A stretch of DNA of 64,000 bases from Acrocarpospora phusangensis (GCF_016862995.1 NZ_BOOA01000001.1:186001-250000); one strand, 5' to 3'; shown: positions 19,587-30,569, counted from the first letter of the stretch. Notes: generated from the letters alone by a model not told the origin. Made by a program: numbers and translations.

Positions 19587-20789
19587 ATGATGCATCCGGA
19601 TCGTTTGTGGCGGTCGGCGGAGCCGCGGAAGTCCTACGAGGTGGTCATCGTGGGCGCGGGCGGCCACGGCCTGGCCACCGCCTACTATCTCGCGAAAAAT
19701 CATGGCATCACGGATGTGGCGGTGCTGGAGCGCGGCTGGCTGGCCGGCGGGAACATGGCCAGGAACACCACCATCATCCGGTCCAACTACCTGTGGGACG
19801 AGAGCGCGGGCATCTACGAGCACGCGCTCAAGCTCTGGGAGGGCCTGGAGGAGGACCTCGGCTATCCGCTGCTGTTCAGCCAGCGCGGCGTGCTCAACCT
19901 GGCGCACAGCCTCCAGGACGTGCGCGACGGCGTACGGCGGGTGGAGGCCAACCGGGTCAACGGCGTGGACGCGGAGTGGCTGGACCCGGCCGGGGTCAAG
20001 GAGGTCTGCCCGATCGTGGAGGTCAGCCCCGAGGTGCGGTACCCCGTGCTCGGCGCCACCTACCAGCCGCGCGCGGGCATCGCCAAGCACGACAACGTGG
20101 CCTGGGCGCTCGCCACGGCCGCCTCCGCCCTGGGCGTGGACTTCATCGAGCACTGCGAGGTGACCGGGATCGAGGTGAGCGGCGGCCGGGCGGTCGCGGT
20201 CGACACCGTACGCGGACGGATCGCCGCGAACCGGATCGCGCTGTCCGCCGCCGGGCACACCTCGGTGGTCGCCGCGACGGCCGGCATCGACCTGCCGCTG
20301 CAGACGCACCCGCTCCAGGCGCTGGTCTCCGAGCTCCTCGAACCCGTGCACCCGACGGTCGTCATGTCGAACGCGGTGCACGTCTACGTGAGCCAGGCGC
20401 ACAAGGGCGAACTGGTCATGGGGGCGGGCATCGACGCCGCCAACTCGTACCGCCGCCGGGGGGCGTTCCACATCATCGAACGCCAGATGGCCGCCGCGCT
20501 CGAACTGTTCCCGGTGTTCGCGCGGGCGCACGTGCTCAGGACGTGGGGCGGGATCGTGGACGTCTCCCCCGACGCGTCGCCCGTCATCGGGCTGAGTCCG
20601 GTGGAGAACCTCTACCTCAACTGCGGCTGGGGCACGGGCGGCTTCAAGGCCACCCCCGGCGTCGGCTGGTGCTACGCCCACACGATCGCCCACGACGAAC
20701 CCCACCCGCTGGTGGCGCCCTTCACCCTCGACCGGTTCACCACCGGGGCCCTGGTGGACGAGCACGGCGCCGCCGCCGTGGCCCACTGA
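19587..20789 (+). CDS. soxB: Sarcosine oxidase beta subunit
   Basis: A 400-residue DAO-fold flavoprotein, the catalytic subunit of heterotetrameric sarcosine oxidase. FAD site [17 protein letters not shown]; family segment [12 protein letters not shown]; His168 in [16 protein letters not shown] is at the place of the His that carries covalent FMN in SoxB; the C-terminal [14 protein letters not shown] binds flavin. Length is normal. It would convert sarcosine to glycine with alpha, gamma and delta partners. A second ATG lies one codon in. It is separated from soxD by 166 bases, longer than other gaps in the operon and containing short CCCCCGAGAT repeats. Confidence 0.9.
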   Translation: MMHPDRLWRSAEPRKSYEVVIVGAGGHGLATAYYLAKNHGITDVAVLERGWLAGGNMARNTTIIRSNYLWDESAGIYEHALKLWEGLEEDLGYPLLFSQRGVLNLAHSLQDVRDGVRRVEANRVNGVDAEWLDPAGVKEVCPIVEVSPEVRYPVLGATYQPRAGIAKHDNVAWALATAASALGVDFIEHCEVTGIEVSGGRAVAVDTVRGRIAANRIALSAAGHTSVVAATAGIDLPLQTHPLQALVSELLEPVHPTVVMSNAVHVYVSQAHKGELVMGAGIDAANSYRRRGAFHIIERQMAAALELFPVFARAHVLRTWGGIVDVSPDASPVIGLSPVENLYLNCGWGTGGFKATPGVGWCYAHTIAHDEPHPLVAPFTLDRFTTGALVDEHGAAAVAH

Positions 20790-20955
20790 GAGCCCCCCCA
20801 GAGAAACCTCCTGAGATGCCCCCGAGATACCCCCGAGATTCCCACGGAGAAACCACGCCGATGACGCCGCCGATGGCCGCCGACGGTGACGCTCAGGTGA
20901 ACGACACCGGCGAATCCGTTCTCCCGGCAAAACCCTGTTCTTTCCGCGGAGGCAC

Positions 20956-21237
20956 GTGTTGCTCCTGATTCCCTGCCCCTGGTGTGGGGCGCGTGACGAA
21001 GTCGAGTTTCATTACGGGGGGCAGGCTCACGTGGCTTATCCGGAGGACCCCTCGGCGCTTTCCGACGAGCAGTGGGGGCGGTATCTGTTCTTCCGGGAGA
21101 ATCCGGAGGGGGATTTCGCCGAACGGTGGAGTCATTCGGCGGGATGCCGCCGCTGGTTCAATGTCGTACGGGACACCCGGAGTAATCGCATTAAGCACGT
21201 CTATCTCCCCGGCGAGCCCCGGCCGGTGACCCCATGA
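20956..21237 (+). CDS. soxD: Sarcosine oxidase delta subunit
   Basis: A 93-residue zinc protein. Cys7 and Cys10 (IPCPWCG), His60 and Cys64 (WSHSAGCRRWF) match the Cys-Cys-His-Cys zinc site of SoxD. The segment FHYGGQAHVAYP and the C-terminal NVVRDTRSNRI are family features. It helps assemble the alpha-beta interface. GTG start behind GGAGG; the stop overlaps the soxA ATG by ATGA. Confidence 0.9.
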   Translation: MLLLIPCPWCGARDEVEFHYGGQAHVAYPEDPSALSDEQWGRYLFFRENPEGDFAERWSHSAGCRRWFNVVRDTRSNRIKHVYLPGEPRPVTP

Positions 21238-24200
21238 GCCGCCACCCGGAGCTGGGGAACATCGACCGGTCGCGGACGCTCCGGTTCGTCTTCGACGGCC
21301 GGGAGTACCACGGGCATCCCGGCGACACGCTCGCGTCGGCGCTGCTGGCCAACGGCGTGCGCCGGGTCGGCACGAGCACCCTGCTGGGCCGCCCCCGGGG
21401 GATCTTCTCCGCGGGGGCCGAGGAGCCCAACGCGGTGGTGCAGATCGAGGAACCCTTCCCCGAGCCGATGGTGCTCGCCACCACGACGGAGCTTTACGAC
21501 GGGCTGGTGGCACGGAGCCTGTCCGGGCGCGGACGCCTCGCCGACCGGCCCGATCCGTGCCGCTACGACGCGGTCCACGCGCACTGCGACGTCCTGGTGG
21601 TCGGCGCGGGTCCCGCCGGCGCGGCGGCGGCCCGAGCGGCCGAAAGCACCGGAGCCCGCGTGATCATCGCCGACTCGGGACCTCCGGCGGCCGACCGGAC
21701 GAGGGCGTACTCCGCGCCCGACCCCCACGGGCTGGGCACAGGTCCGCAGACCCGGGTGCTGGCGCGCACCACCGTGGTCGGCTACTACGACGACAACTAC
21801 CTGGTCGCGGTGGAGCGCAGGACCGCGCACCTCGGCCTCGACGCGCCCCCGGACCTGGCCAGGGAGCGCGTGTGGCGGATCCGCGCCAAGCGTGTGGTCC
21901 TCGCCACGGGCGCGCACGAGCGGCCGATCGCCTTCGCCGGGAACGACCTGCCTGGCGTCATGCTCGCCGGCTCCGCCCGCACCTACCTCCACCGGTACGG
22001 CGTGCTCCCCGGCCACCGCGCGGTCGTCTTCACCACCAACGACAGCGCGTACGCCACCGCCCTCGACCTGGCGGCGGCCGGCCTGACGATCGCCGCGATC
22101 GCCGACTCCCGCCCGGAACCCGCACAGGACTGGGCGGACCGGGCCAGGGCCGCCGGCATCGAGGTCCTCGCCGGGCAACTGGTGACCGAGGCGCGCGGCG
22201 ACGGCGAGGTCGCCTCCGTACTGGTCGGCACGCGCGAACTGCCCGCCGACCTGCTGCTGGTGTCGGGCGGCTGGAACCCGGTCGTGCACCTGTTCAGCCA
22301 GTCCGGCGGCACCCTGCGCTACGACGAGCGCCTCGGCGCGCTCGTGCCCGGCGAGTCGCCGCAGGCCGTCGAGGTCGTCGGCGCGGCCGGCGGTGACCTC
22401 GGCCACGGCAGTGGGGAGCCGCTCTGGTTCGTGCCCGCCGGCGACTACTCCCGCCACTTCGTGGACCTCCAGCGGGACGTGACCGTGGCCGACGTGTGGC
22501 GTGCCACCGGCGCGGGCCTCACCTCGGTCGAGCACGTCAAGCGCTACACGACCGCCGGCACCGCGCACGACCAGGGCAAGACCTCGGGCGCGCTGACCTC
22601 GGCCCTGGTCGCCCACGCCACCGGCGTCGCGCCGGGCGGGGCGGGCGTCACCACGTTCCGGGCGCCGTACCTGCCGGTGTCGTTCGCGGCGCTGGCCGGG
22701 CGGGACCGGGGAGCCCTGCACGACCCGGTGCGGATCACCGCGCTGCACGACTGGCATGCCGCCCGCGGCGCGCTCTTCGAGAACGTCGGCCAGTGGAGAC
22801 GCCCCTGGTACTACCCGCGGGCGGGCGAGGACATGGCGGCGGCCGTGCTCCGCGAGTGCCGGGCCGCGCGGGAGCACGTCGCCGCGATGGACGCCTCCAC
22901 GCTGGGCAAGATCGACGTCATCGGCCCCGACGCGGCCGAGTTCCTGGACCGCCTCTACACGAACCTGATGAGCTCCCTCGCGGTCGGCTCCATCAGGTAC
23001 GGCGTGATGTGCCGCCCCGACGGCATGGTCTTCGACGACGGCACCGCCATCCGCCTCGCCGAGGACCACTACCTGATCACCACCACGACCGGCAACGCGG
23101 CGGCCGTGCTCGACTGGATGGAGGAGTGGCTCCAGACCGAATGGCCGGACCTGCGCGTCACCTGCACCTCCGTCACCGAGCAGTGGGCGACGGTGGCCCT
23201 GGTCGGCCCCGGCTCCCGCGCGGTCCTCGGCGACCTGGCCCCCGGCCTCGCGGTGGACAGGGCCGGCTTCCCGTTCATGACGTGGCGCGAGACCGAGGTC
23301 GCGGGCATCCCCGCCCGGGTCTGCCGCATCAGCTTCTCCGGCGAACTCGCCTACGAGATCAACGTCTCCTCCTGGTACGGCCTGAGCCTCTGGGAAGCCG
23401 TCATGTCCCGGGACGTCACCCCGTACGGCACGGAGACCATGCACGTGCTGCGGGCCGAGAAGGGCTACCCGATCGTCGGCCAGGACACCGACGGCACCAC
23501 CACGCCCCAGGACCTGGGCATGGAGTGGATCGTCTCCAAGAAGAAGCCCGACTTCCTCGGCAAACGCTCCTTCACCCGCCGGGACACGGCCCGGCCCGAC
23601 CGCCGCCGCCTGGTCGGCCTGCTCCCCCGCGATCCCGAGGCCCTGCTGCCGGAGGGGGCCGCCCTGCTGGCCGGGGACCGGATGGCCGGCCACGTCACGT
23701 CCAGCTACCCCAGCGCCGCCCTCGGCAGGACCTTCGCCCTCGCCCTGGTGTCCGGCACGCACACCACGCTGACCACCCGCTCCGGCGTGGCGGCCGACGT
23801 GACCTCGTCCGTCCTCTACGACCCGGGCAACACCCGCCGCGACGGCGCGGAGACGGAGACCGCGGCTCCCCCGGCCGGCGGTTTCGAGGCGCCCGTGCGC
23901 CGCAGCCCGCTGGCGGGCTTCGAAGCCGAGTTCGACGGGCTGCGCCTGGCCGAGGCACCGTTCCTGACCCAGGTCAACGTCCGGACCGGGACCCCGCTCA
24001 CCCCGCCCGGCACGGCGGTCACGGACGGCGAGACGACCACCGTGTGGCTCGGCCCGGACGAGTGGCTGACCGTGGGCCCGGGCGCGGCGCGCGGGGTCGA
24101 CGTCTCGGCGCAGCGGACCGCGATCAGGATCACCGGGCCCCGGGCGCGGGACCTGCTGGCGCACGGCTGCGCGCTCGATCTGCACCCGGACGTTTTCCCG

Positions 24201-24341
24201 CCCGGCAGGTGCGCGCAGACGCTGCTGGCCCGTACGCAGATCATTCTGATTGCCGAATCCGATGGCTTTCTGGTGCTTGTCCGGGCGTCGTTCGCCGCGT
24301 ACCTCGGCGCCTGGCTATTGGACGCGGCCACCGAATTCTGA
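21234..24341 (+). CDS. soxA: Sarcosine oxidase alpha subunit fused to gamma subunit
   Basis: A 1035-residue protein. Order: N-terminal ferredoxin-like fold (RFVFDGREYHGHPGDTLASALLANGV ... EEPNAVV; 15-95); NAD-binding disulfide-reductase fold (VVGAGPAGAAAARAAE; about 115-420); a GcvT-like folate domain and C-terminal barrel (about 560-860). The last about 147 residues (from 889, RRSPLAGFEAEFDGLRL ... WLGPDEWLTV ... VDVSAQRTAIRITGPRARDLL ... FPPGRCAQTLLA ... LVRASFAAYLGAWLLDA) have the pattern of the separate SoxG subunit. No soxG gene occurs nearby, so the gamma subunit appears fused here. The canonical RSFKYHRPRG segment reads GTSTLLGRPRG. Confidence 0.85.
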   Translation: MSRHPELGNIDRSRTLRFVFDGREYHGHPGDTLASALLANGVRRVGTSTLLGRPRGIFSAGAEEPNAVVQIEEPFPEPMVLATTTELYDGLVARSLSGRGRLADRPDPCRYDAVHAHCDVLVVGAGPAGAAAARAAESTGARVIIADSGPPAADRTRAYSAPDPHGLGTGPQTRVLARTTVVGYYDDNYLVAVERRTAHLGLDAPPDLARERVWRIRAKRVVLATGAHERPIAFAGNDLPGVMLAGSARTYLHRYGVLPGHRAVVFTTNDSAYATALDLAAAGLTIAAIADSRPEPAQDWADRARAAGIEVLAGQLVTEARGDGEVASVLVGTRELPADLLLVSGGWNPVVHLFSQSGGTLRYDERLGALVPGESPQAVEVVGAAGGDLGHGSGEPLWFVPAGDYSRHFVDLQRDVTVADVWRATGAGLTSVEHVKRYTTAGTAHDQGKTSGALTSALVAHATGVAPGGAGVTTFRAPYLPVSFAALAGRDRGALHDPVRITALHDWHAARGALFENVGQWRRPWYYPRAGEDMAAAVLRECRAAREHVAAMDASTLGKIDVIGPDAAEFLDRLYTNLMSSLAVGSIRYGVMCRPDGMVFDDGTAIRLAEDHYLITTTTGNAAAVLDWMEEWLQTEWPDLRVTCTSVTEQWATVALVGPGSRAVLGDLAPGLAVDRAGFPFMTWRETEVAGIPARVCRISFSGELAYEINVSSWYGLSLWEAVMSRDVTPYGTETMHVLRAEKGYPIVGQDTDGTTTPQDLGMEWIVSKKKPDFLGKRSFTRRDTARPDRRRLVGLLPRDPEALLPEGAALLAGDRMAGHVTSSYPSAALGRTFALALVSGTHTTLTTRSGVAADVTSSVLYDPGNTRRDGAETETAAPPAGGFEAPVRRSPLAGFEAEFDGLRLAEAPFLTQVNVRTGTPLTPPGTAVTDGETTTVWLGPDEWLTVGPGAARGVDVSAQRTAIRITGPRARDLLAHGCALDLHPDVFPPGRCAQTLLARTQIILIAESDGFLVLVRASFAAYLGAWLLDAATEF

Positions 24342-24608
24342 GGATGTACGTGGCTTGTGCCCCGTACGCAGCATGTTCGGCATCGAATGGAGACCTTCTT
24401 GGCCGATATTGACCACTATCAAGCGGTATCCAGCAGTAAAGCAGACCATGTCACGGTCGCTACGGCCGGGACCTGAGCCGATGGGCGGCCGGATGGTACG
24501 AGCGGTTTCCAGATCGCCCGCCCCCGTTCACGCGCGCGTCACTGAGCGAAGAGACGCAATCCCTAGTTTGTCCGGTGAAGCACTACTCGTTCCATCTGGA
24601 GATCTGCT

Positions 24609-25775
24609 GTGACCTCTGCACGACTGCCCCTCGCCGGCCTCTCGGCCGTTCTCATTTTCGGCGCCGTCGCGTGCGGCGCCGCGCCCGGCGCCACCGGCGC
24701 CTCCGGCTCTGCCGCGCCGAGCGGCGGCGGGGTGGACGCCAGGACCGCCACCTCGGCGGCCGACTTCGGCGGCCTGGACAAGCTGGTCGAGGCCGCCAAC
24801 GCGGAGGGCCAGCTCCACGTGATCGCGCTCCCGCACAACTGGGCCAACTACGGCGAGATCATCGCCGCCTTCAAGGCCAAGTACCCCAAGATCACGATTG
24901 AGGAGGAGACCCCCGACGCCTCCTCCTCCGACGAGATCAACGCGGTGAAGACCCGCAAGGGCCAGGACCGCGCCCCCGACGTGCTCGACATCGGCCAGGC
25001 GTTCGCGGTGAGCGGCGCCGCCGAAGGGCTGTTCGCGCCGTACAAGGTGGCGAACTGGGACAAGATCCCCGAGGGTCAGAAGGAGCCGAGCGGGCTCTGG
25101 TTCAACGACTACGGCGGCTACGTCTCCATCGGCTGCGACGCCAAGAAGGTGGACCCCTGCCCGCAGACCTTCGCCGACCTGCTCAAGCCCGAGTACAAGG
25201 GCAAGGTCGCGATGAACGGCAACCCGACCAAGGCCGGCTCGGCCTTCGCCGGCGTGTACGCGGCCGCGCTGGCCAACGGCGGCTCCTTCGACGACATCAC
25301 CCCCGGCATCGAGTTCTTCAAGAAGCTCAAGGACGCCGGCAACTTCAACCCCGTCGAGACCACCCCGGCCACGATCGAGAAGGGCGAGACCCAGATCAGC
25401 ATCGACTGGGACTACAACAACGCCGCCTACGCGCCGATCATGGCCCCCAAGGGCCTGGACTGGAAGACCGTCATCCCCACCGACGGCAAGTACTTCCAGC
25501 TGTACGCGCAGGCGATCAACAAGGACGCCCCGCACCCGGCGGCGGCCCGCCTCTGGCAGGAGTTCCTCTACAGCCCCGAGGGCCAGAACCTGTACCTGAA
25601 GGGCTTCGCCCGCCCGGTGCTGCTGCCCGCGATGATCGCTGACGGCTCGGTGGACCAGGCCGCGTCGGCCGCGCTGCCCCCGGTCGACGGCACGCCCACG
25701 TTCCCGAGCGAGGAGCAGACCAAGAAGGCCCAGGAGGCGCTGGCGGCCGGCTGGGGCGCCGCGGTCGCGGGATGA
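24609..25775 (+). CDS. ABC transporter substrate-binding lipoprotein (polyamine/iron type)
   Basis: A 388-residue extracellular solute-binding protein (family 1 layout) with signal peptide and lipobox GAVAC (Cys22). The mature part reads LPHNWANYGEIIAAFKAKYPKI ... APDVLDIGQAFAVSG ... WFNDYGGYVSIGC ... TFADLLKPEYKGKVAMNGNPTKAGSAFAG, as in spermidine/putrescine- or Fe(III)-type binding proteins. The substrate is uncertain; the position right after the sox genes could mean a methylated amine or polyamine. GTG start. The 267 bases before it show no operator pair of the betaine type, so it may be separately controlled. Confidence 0.82.
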   Translation: MTSARLPLAGLSAVLIFGAVACGAAPGATGASGSAAPSGGGVDARTATSAADFGGLDKLVEAANAEGQLHVIALPHNWANYGEIIAAFKAKYPKITIEEETPDASSSDEINAVKTRKGQDRAPDVLDIGQAFAVSGAAEGLFAPYKVANWDKIPEGQKEPSGLWFNDYGGYVSIGCDAKKVDPCPQTFADLLKPEYKGKVAMNGNPTKAGSAFAGVYAAALANGGSFDDITPGIEFFKKLKDAGNFNPVETTPATIEKGETQISIDWDYNNAAYAPIMAPKGLDWKTVIPTDGKYFQLYAQAINKDAPHPAAARLWQEFLYSPEGQNLYLKGFARPVLLPAMIADGSVDQAASAALPPVDGTPTFPSEEQTKKAQEALAAGWGAAVAG

Positions 25776-26629
25776 CCGTCGTGAAAGCCCGCCGTACCTG
25801 GGGGAAGGGGTGGGCGCCCGCCGTGCCCCTTCTCCTGGTGGTGGCCATCGCGTTCGGCATCCCCGCGGTGATGCTCGCCGTCGGCGCGTTCACCGTGAAG
25901 GGCGCGCCCGGCGAGCCCGGCTCGTACGGTTTCGACAACCTGGCGGCGAGCCTGCGGGAGCCGTACCTGGGGACGCTGCTGACGAGTGTGCGCCTGTCCG
26001 CGGTGGTCGCCGTGGCGGGCGCGCTGACCGGGACGTTCCTGGCGCACGCCGTGCTCACCTCGAAGAGTTCGGCGCTGCGTGAGGCCGTGCTGAGCGTGTC
26101 GGGGGTGCTGGCCAACTTCGGCGGCGTGCCGCTGGCCTTCATCTGGATCGCCACGCTCGGCAACTCCGGCGTGATCACCACCAGCCTGGGCCTCGGCTCG
26201 GGGCTGCTCTACAACTTCTGGGGCCTGGCCCTGGTCTACCTCTACTTCTCCATCCCGCTGATGGTGCTGGTGATCGCGCCGGCGCTGGAGGGCCTGCGCC
26301 CGCAGTGGCGGGAGGCCGCGCTGAACAACGGCGCGACCACCTGGCAGTTCTGGCGGCTGGTCGGCATCCCGGTGCTGGCCCCCGCGCTGCTGGGCGGCGT
26401 GGTCCTGCTGTTCGGCGGGGCGTTCGCCGCGTACGCGACGGCCGCCGCCATGGTGGGCGCCTCGGTGCCGCTGGTGACGCTGCAGATCGCGGACGCGCTG
26501 ACCGGCAACGTGCTGGTCGGCTTCGAGAACGTGGCGCTGGCGCTGAGCCTGGACATGGTCGTCGTCGCCCTGCTGGTGATGGCCGTCTACCTGCCGCTGC
26601 AACGAAGGAGCTCACGATGGCTGCGGTGA
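25772..26629 (+). CDS. ABC transporter permease (PotB-like)
   Basis: A 285-residue permease with about six helices and an EAA loop near 180-200 (WREAALNNGATTWQFWRLVGIPVLAPALLGG). It overlaps the binding-protein gene by ATGA and the next permease gene by 13 bases. It forms half of the membrane channel. Confidence 0.82.
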   Translation: MTVVKARRTWGKGWAPAVPLLLVVAIAFGIPAVMLAVGAFTVKGAPGEPGSYGFDNLAASLREPYLGTLLTSVRLSAVVAVAGALTGTFLAHAVLTSKSSALREAVLSVSGVLANFGGVPLAFIWIATLGNSGVITTSLGLGSGLLYNFWGLALVYLYFSIPLMVLVIAPALEGLRPQWREAALNNGATTWQFWRLVGIPVLAPALLGGVVLLFGGAFAAYATAAAMVGASVPLVTLQIADALTGNVLVGFENVALALSLDMVVVALLVMAVYLPLQRRSSRWLR

Positions 26630-27473
26630 CGCCTGCCGCCACGCCGGCCCCCGCGGCGACCCCCGCAGGTCCACTGCCGGTGTCGGGCGGCGGCTGGGGC
26701 CGTCGCGTGGTGCTGCTGGTGGCGGCGGCGTACTTCCTGGTGCCGATGGTGATCGCGGTGACGTTCACCGTGTACAACGAGGCCCAGGGCTTCTCGCTCG
26801 GCGCGTACGGCAGGATCCTGACGGCGCCCGGCTTCGTGTCGAGCTTCCTGCAGTCGCTGGCGCTGGCGGCGGCCACCATCGTGCTCGTTCTCGTGCTCGT
26901 GCTGCCCGCCATGCTGGCGGTGCGGCTGGGTGCGCCCGGCCTGCGGCCGGTGCTGGAGACGATCACGACGCTGCCGCTGATCGTGCCGCCCATCACCTAC
27001 GTGGTGGGCATCAGCACCTCGCTGCGGGAGGGCGCGGACGCGCTGGCGGCCACGCCGTTCTGGCAGACGCTCATCTCCCTGCAGGACGAGAACTTCCCGT
27101 TCGTGCTGGTCCTGGCGTACGTGGTGCTGGCCCTGCCGTTCGCCTACCGGTCGCTGGACGCGGGCCTGCGCGCGATGGACGTGGTCACCCTGGTCGAGGC
27201 GGCCAGGAACCTGGGCGCGTCCTGGCCGCAGGTGATGCTCCGGGTGATCATGCCCAACCTGCGGTCGGCGCTCGCCGGCGCCGCGTTCCTCACCCTGGCG
27301 CTGGTGCTCGGCGAGTACACCATCGCCGCGCTGCTCGGCTACCAGACGTTCCCGGTCTGGATCGTCACGATCTCCGGCAACGACGGGCAGCTGTCGGTGG
27401 CGCTCTCCATTCTCAGCCTGACCCTCATCTGGCTGCTCCTGCTCACGCTCTCCCGGGCCGGAAGGAAGAAATC

Positions 27474-27477
<4 letters not shown>
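26617..27477 (+). CDS. ABC transporter permease (PotC-like)
   Basis: A 286-residue permease: an Ala/Pro-rich cytoplasmic start, six helices, and EAA loop LVEAARNLGASWPQVMLRVIMPNLRSALAG (about 190-220). ATG 26617 follows AAGGAG and lies inside the end of the preceding permease gene; its stop overlaps the ATPase start (ATGA). Confidence 0.82.
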
Positions 27478-28535
<1,058 letters not shown>

Positions 28536-28545
28536 GTCATCACCA

Positions 28546-28577
28546 GGTGCCGGCCGCCGACAACGGCGGCCGGCACC
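28546..28577 (+). terminator. Hairpin terminator after the ABC transporter operon
   Basis: A perfect 14-bp inverted repeat (GGTGCCGGCCGCCG and CGGCGGCCGGCACC) with a 4-base loop, starting 10 bases after the PotA-like stop. There is no T-run, which is common in actinomycetes. The right arm also begins the 119-bp tandem repeat. Confidence 0.75.
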
Positions 28578-28810
28578 GCCATCCCCGGACACGAATCGCC
28601 TGACCAAACCCTCGCTCAGATCATGCGTCCCGAGAAAGACCGCTCCCGACGCCAGCGCGGCGAGAAGCGTCACCCCCGCTGACGGCGGCCGGCACCGCCA
28701 TTCCCGGACGCCAATCACGTGACCAGAATCTCGATCAGGACATGCGTCCCGGGAAGCGCCGTTCTTGGCGCCGGTGCGGCGAGCAGCGTCGCCTGCGTCA
28801 ACGGCGCCGG
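28563..28810. repeat. 119-bp tandem repeat, two copies plus the start of a third
   Basis: Copies start at 28563, 28682 and 28801, each with ACGGCG-CCGG at the same phase. Copies one and two share long blocks (ACGGCGGCCGGCACCGCCAT, ATGCGTCCCG, GCGGCGAG-AGCGTC) but differ at scattered sites, so the duplication is not recent. No protein-like frame runs through both. It fills the gap between the transporter operon and the convergent MarR gene. Confidence 0.75.
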
Positions 28811-28832
28811 ATAACGGCGAGAAACCAGACTT

Positions 28833-29327
28833 TCAGTCGTCTTCGGCGAGGGTGTCGGTGGCTTCGCGGCCGGCGTCGGTGGTGCGGCGGAGGAAGCCGG
28901 CGAGGAGTTCGAGTTCCGTGTCGTCGTAGCCGGTGCAGATGCGCGCCATGGCGGCGTTCAGGCCCTGGTAGAGGTGGGCCAGTTCGCCGTCCCGGTCGGG
29001 CAGTGCCCGGACGGCGACCGCGCGGCGGTCGGAGGCCTCGGGGGCGCGCTCGCGGACCACCCAGCCGTCGCGCTGGAGTCGGTCGATGATGCCGGTCACC
29101 GTGGCCGGGTGGAGACCGGCCCGGCGCGCGAGGGCGCTCGGGCTGAGCGGGCCGTGCCGGGTGATCAGGTCGAGGCAGTCGAGGTCCACGTCCTTGAGCC
29201 CGGCGTGCAGGCCGACGTGGTGGCTGAGCAGCGACAACTGGTTGCCGAGCTCGCGGAGCGACTCCTGGATCTCCCCAGTCAGCCGCCGCCGATGGCGAAC
29301 CGCGACCTCAGATGATACGGAATCCAT
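28833..29327 (-). CDS. MarR family transcriptional regulator
   Basis: A 164-residue winged-helix regulator: the DNA-binding part reads LDCLDLITRHGPLSPSALARRAGLHPATVTGIIDRLQRDGWVVRERAPEASDRRAVAV (about 50-105), flanked by dimerisation helices. No dedicated target gene is divergent within 450 bases; the gene stands alone. A GTATG-A-CATAC palindrome 20 bases upstream of its start could be an autoregulatory operator. The inducer is unknown. Confidence 0.85.
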   Translation of the reverse strand: MDSVSSEVAVRHRRRLTGEIQESLRELGNQLSLLSHHVGLHAGLKDVDLDCLDLITRHGPLSPSALARRAGLHPATVTGIIDRLQRDGWVVRERAPEASDRRAVAVRALPDRDGELAHLYQGLNAAMARICTGYDDTELELLAGFLRRTTDAGREATDTLAEDD

Positions 29328-29786
29328 ATGTTACGGCCCTCGTGTCGTATGACATACAGCGAAAAGGGTATCGCTCCACGGAGGGCACCGGCCAGACTCA
29401 TGATCCACGGCGCCTACCGGCGGGAACCCCGGACGATCACGCGGAATCCGAGATCGGGAAACGCCCCTCAAGACCCCCGAGACGCCGCCACACAAAACCT
29501 TTATGTCGGCATTTGTCGGATATTTCGGACGCCAAGAACATTGCTGCCGCCTGTTGGAAAGGACCACTCTGAATATTTTTTCGGTGGTAAGTGGCCTCTT
29601 GACCTCACTCAGAGGCGACGCCAAGGTATTAGCGTTACCCGTCGCGCGCCCTCCGGCGCCTCGTTGATCTTCCCGCTGGTCGACGTCCGGGGAATTCACT
29701 GATCACCTTGGTGCGTGTCCCAGCTGCCCATTTGATGGCAACGCCCACACGCATGCCGGATATGTCGTGCTATGAAAGGGCCCTCC
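29328..29786. other. 459-base gap, no gene recognised; palindromes near the MarR start
   Basis: This stretch is less GC-rich than its surroundings. It contains the 11-bp palindrome GTATGACATAC at 29347-29357 (candidate MarR site) and a near-palindrome at 29515-29530 (GTCGGATATTTCGGAC) related to the CCGAAATATTTCGG palindrome at 34048. I see no convincing coding frame; overlapping short frames here lack protein-like composition. Confidence 0.5.
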
Positions 29787-30569
29787 GTGAACCCGCAAAA
29801 CCCTCAGTACCCACAAAACCCGCAGTACCCGCAGAATCCCCAGTACCCCCAGAATCCGCAGTACCCGCAGCAGCAGTACCCGTCCGAACAGCCCACCGTC
29901 CGCTACCAGCCGGGCCAGCCCACCCAGCCCGGCCAGCAGCAGGGCCAGTACCCCGGCCAGCAACAACCCCAGTACGGCCAGCAGCCCCAGTACGGCCAGC
30001 AAGGCCAGCACCCGGGCCAGCAGGGCCAGTACCCGGGCCAGCAGCCCGGCTACCCTCCGCAGCAGGGCTACCAGCAGAACCCCGGCCACGCGGGCATGCC
30101 CCAGGCCCCGCAGAAGACCCCGGTGACGCTCACGATCACCCTCATCGGCGCCCTGGTCGTGGCCCTGGCCAACCTGGTGAACGGCGTCATCTACCTGGTC
30201 TCCGGCGAGGACCTGCTGATCGAGCAGGCCAAGTCGCTGGGCCTCAGCGAGGAGCTGGTGCAGCTGGCGCTGGAGTCGGTGGACACCTCCATCGTGACGA
30301 CCCGCGGCGTCATCTTCCTCGTCACCGGCCTCATCGTCGGCCTGCTGGCACTGGCGCTGCGCTCCGCCGCGACATGGGCCCGCGTGGTGCTGACCCTGTT
30401 CGCCCTCGGCTCGCTGCTGACCATGCTGATCGCCCTGAACGACAACCTCAGCTCCCTCATCGTGCTCCTCGCCTTCGCGAGCGGCCTGGCCGCGCTGACC
30501 GTCCTCATCACGATCTGGCTGCCCCCGACCAACCGGTACGCGAAGTACCGCAAGATGTCGGGCGCCTGA
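29787..30569 (+). CDS. Gln/Pro/Tyr-rich membrane protein with four helices
   Basis: A 260-residue protein. The first about 105 residues are low-complexity NPQYPQ repeats followed by QYGQQ and GQQGQYPGQQ repeats, with almost no charge. Then come about four hydrophobic helices (TITLIGALVVALANLVNGVIYLV; GVIFLVTGLIVGLLALAL; VVLTLFALGSLLTMLIAL; IVLLAFASGLAALTVLITIWL). Disordered Q/P/Y-rich leaders on small membrane proteins are common in actinomycetes and may aid clustering, but no function is known. GTG 29787 has AAAGGG in front; an ATG 15 bases earlier lacks a ribosome site. Confidence 0.7.
   Translation: MNPQNPQYPQNPQYPQNPQYPQNPQYPQQQYPSEQPTVRYQPGQPTQPGQQQGQYPGQQQPQYGQQPQYGQQGQHPGQQGQYPGQQPGYPPQQGYQQNPGHAGMPQAPQKTPVTLTITLIGALVVALANLVNGVIYLVSGEDLLIEQAKSLGLSEELVQLALESVDTSIVTTRGVIFLVTGLIVGLLALALRSAATWARVVLTLFALGSLLTMLIALNDNLSSLIVLLAFASGLAALTVLITIWLPPTNRYAKYRKMSGA

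Noticed and set aside
20790-20955. Possible small gene between soxB and soxD
   Set aside because: Frames here consist of short CCCCCGAGAT repeats and stop early, and there is no matching SoxG-like sequence; treated as spacer.
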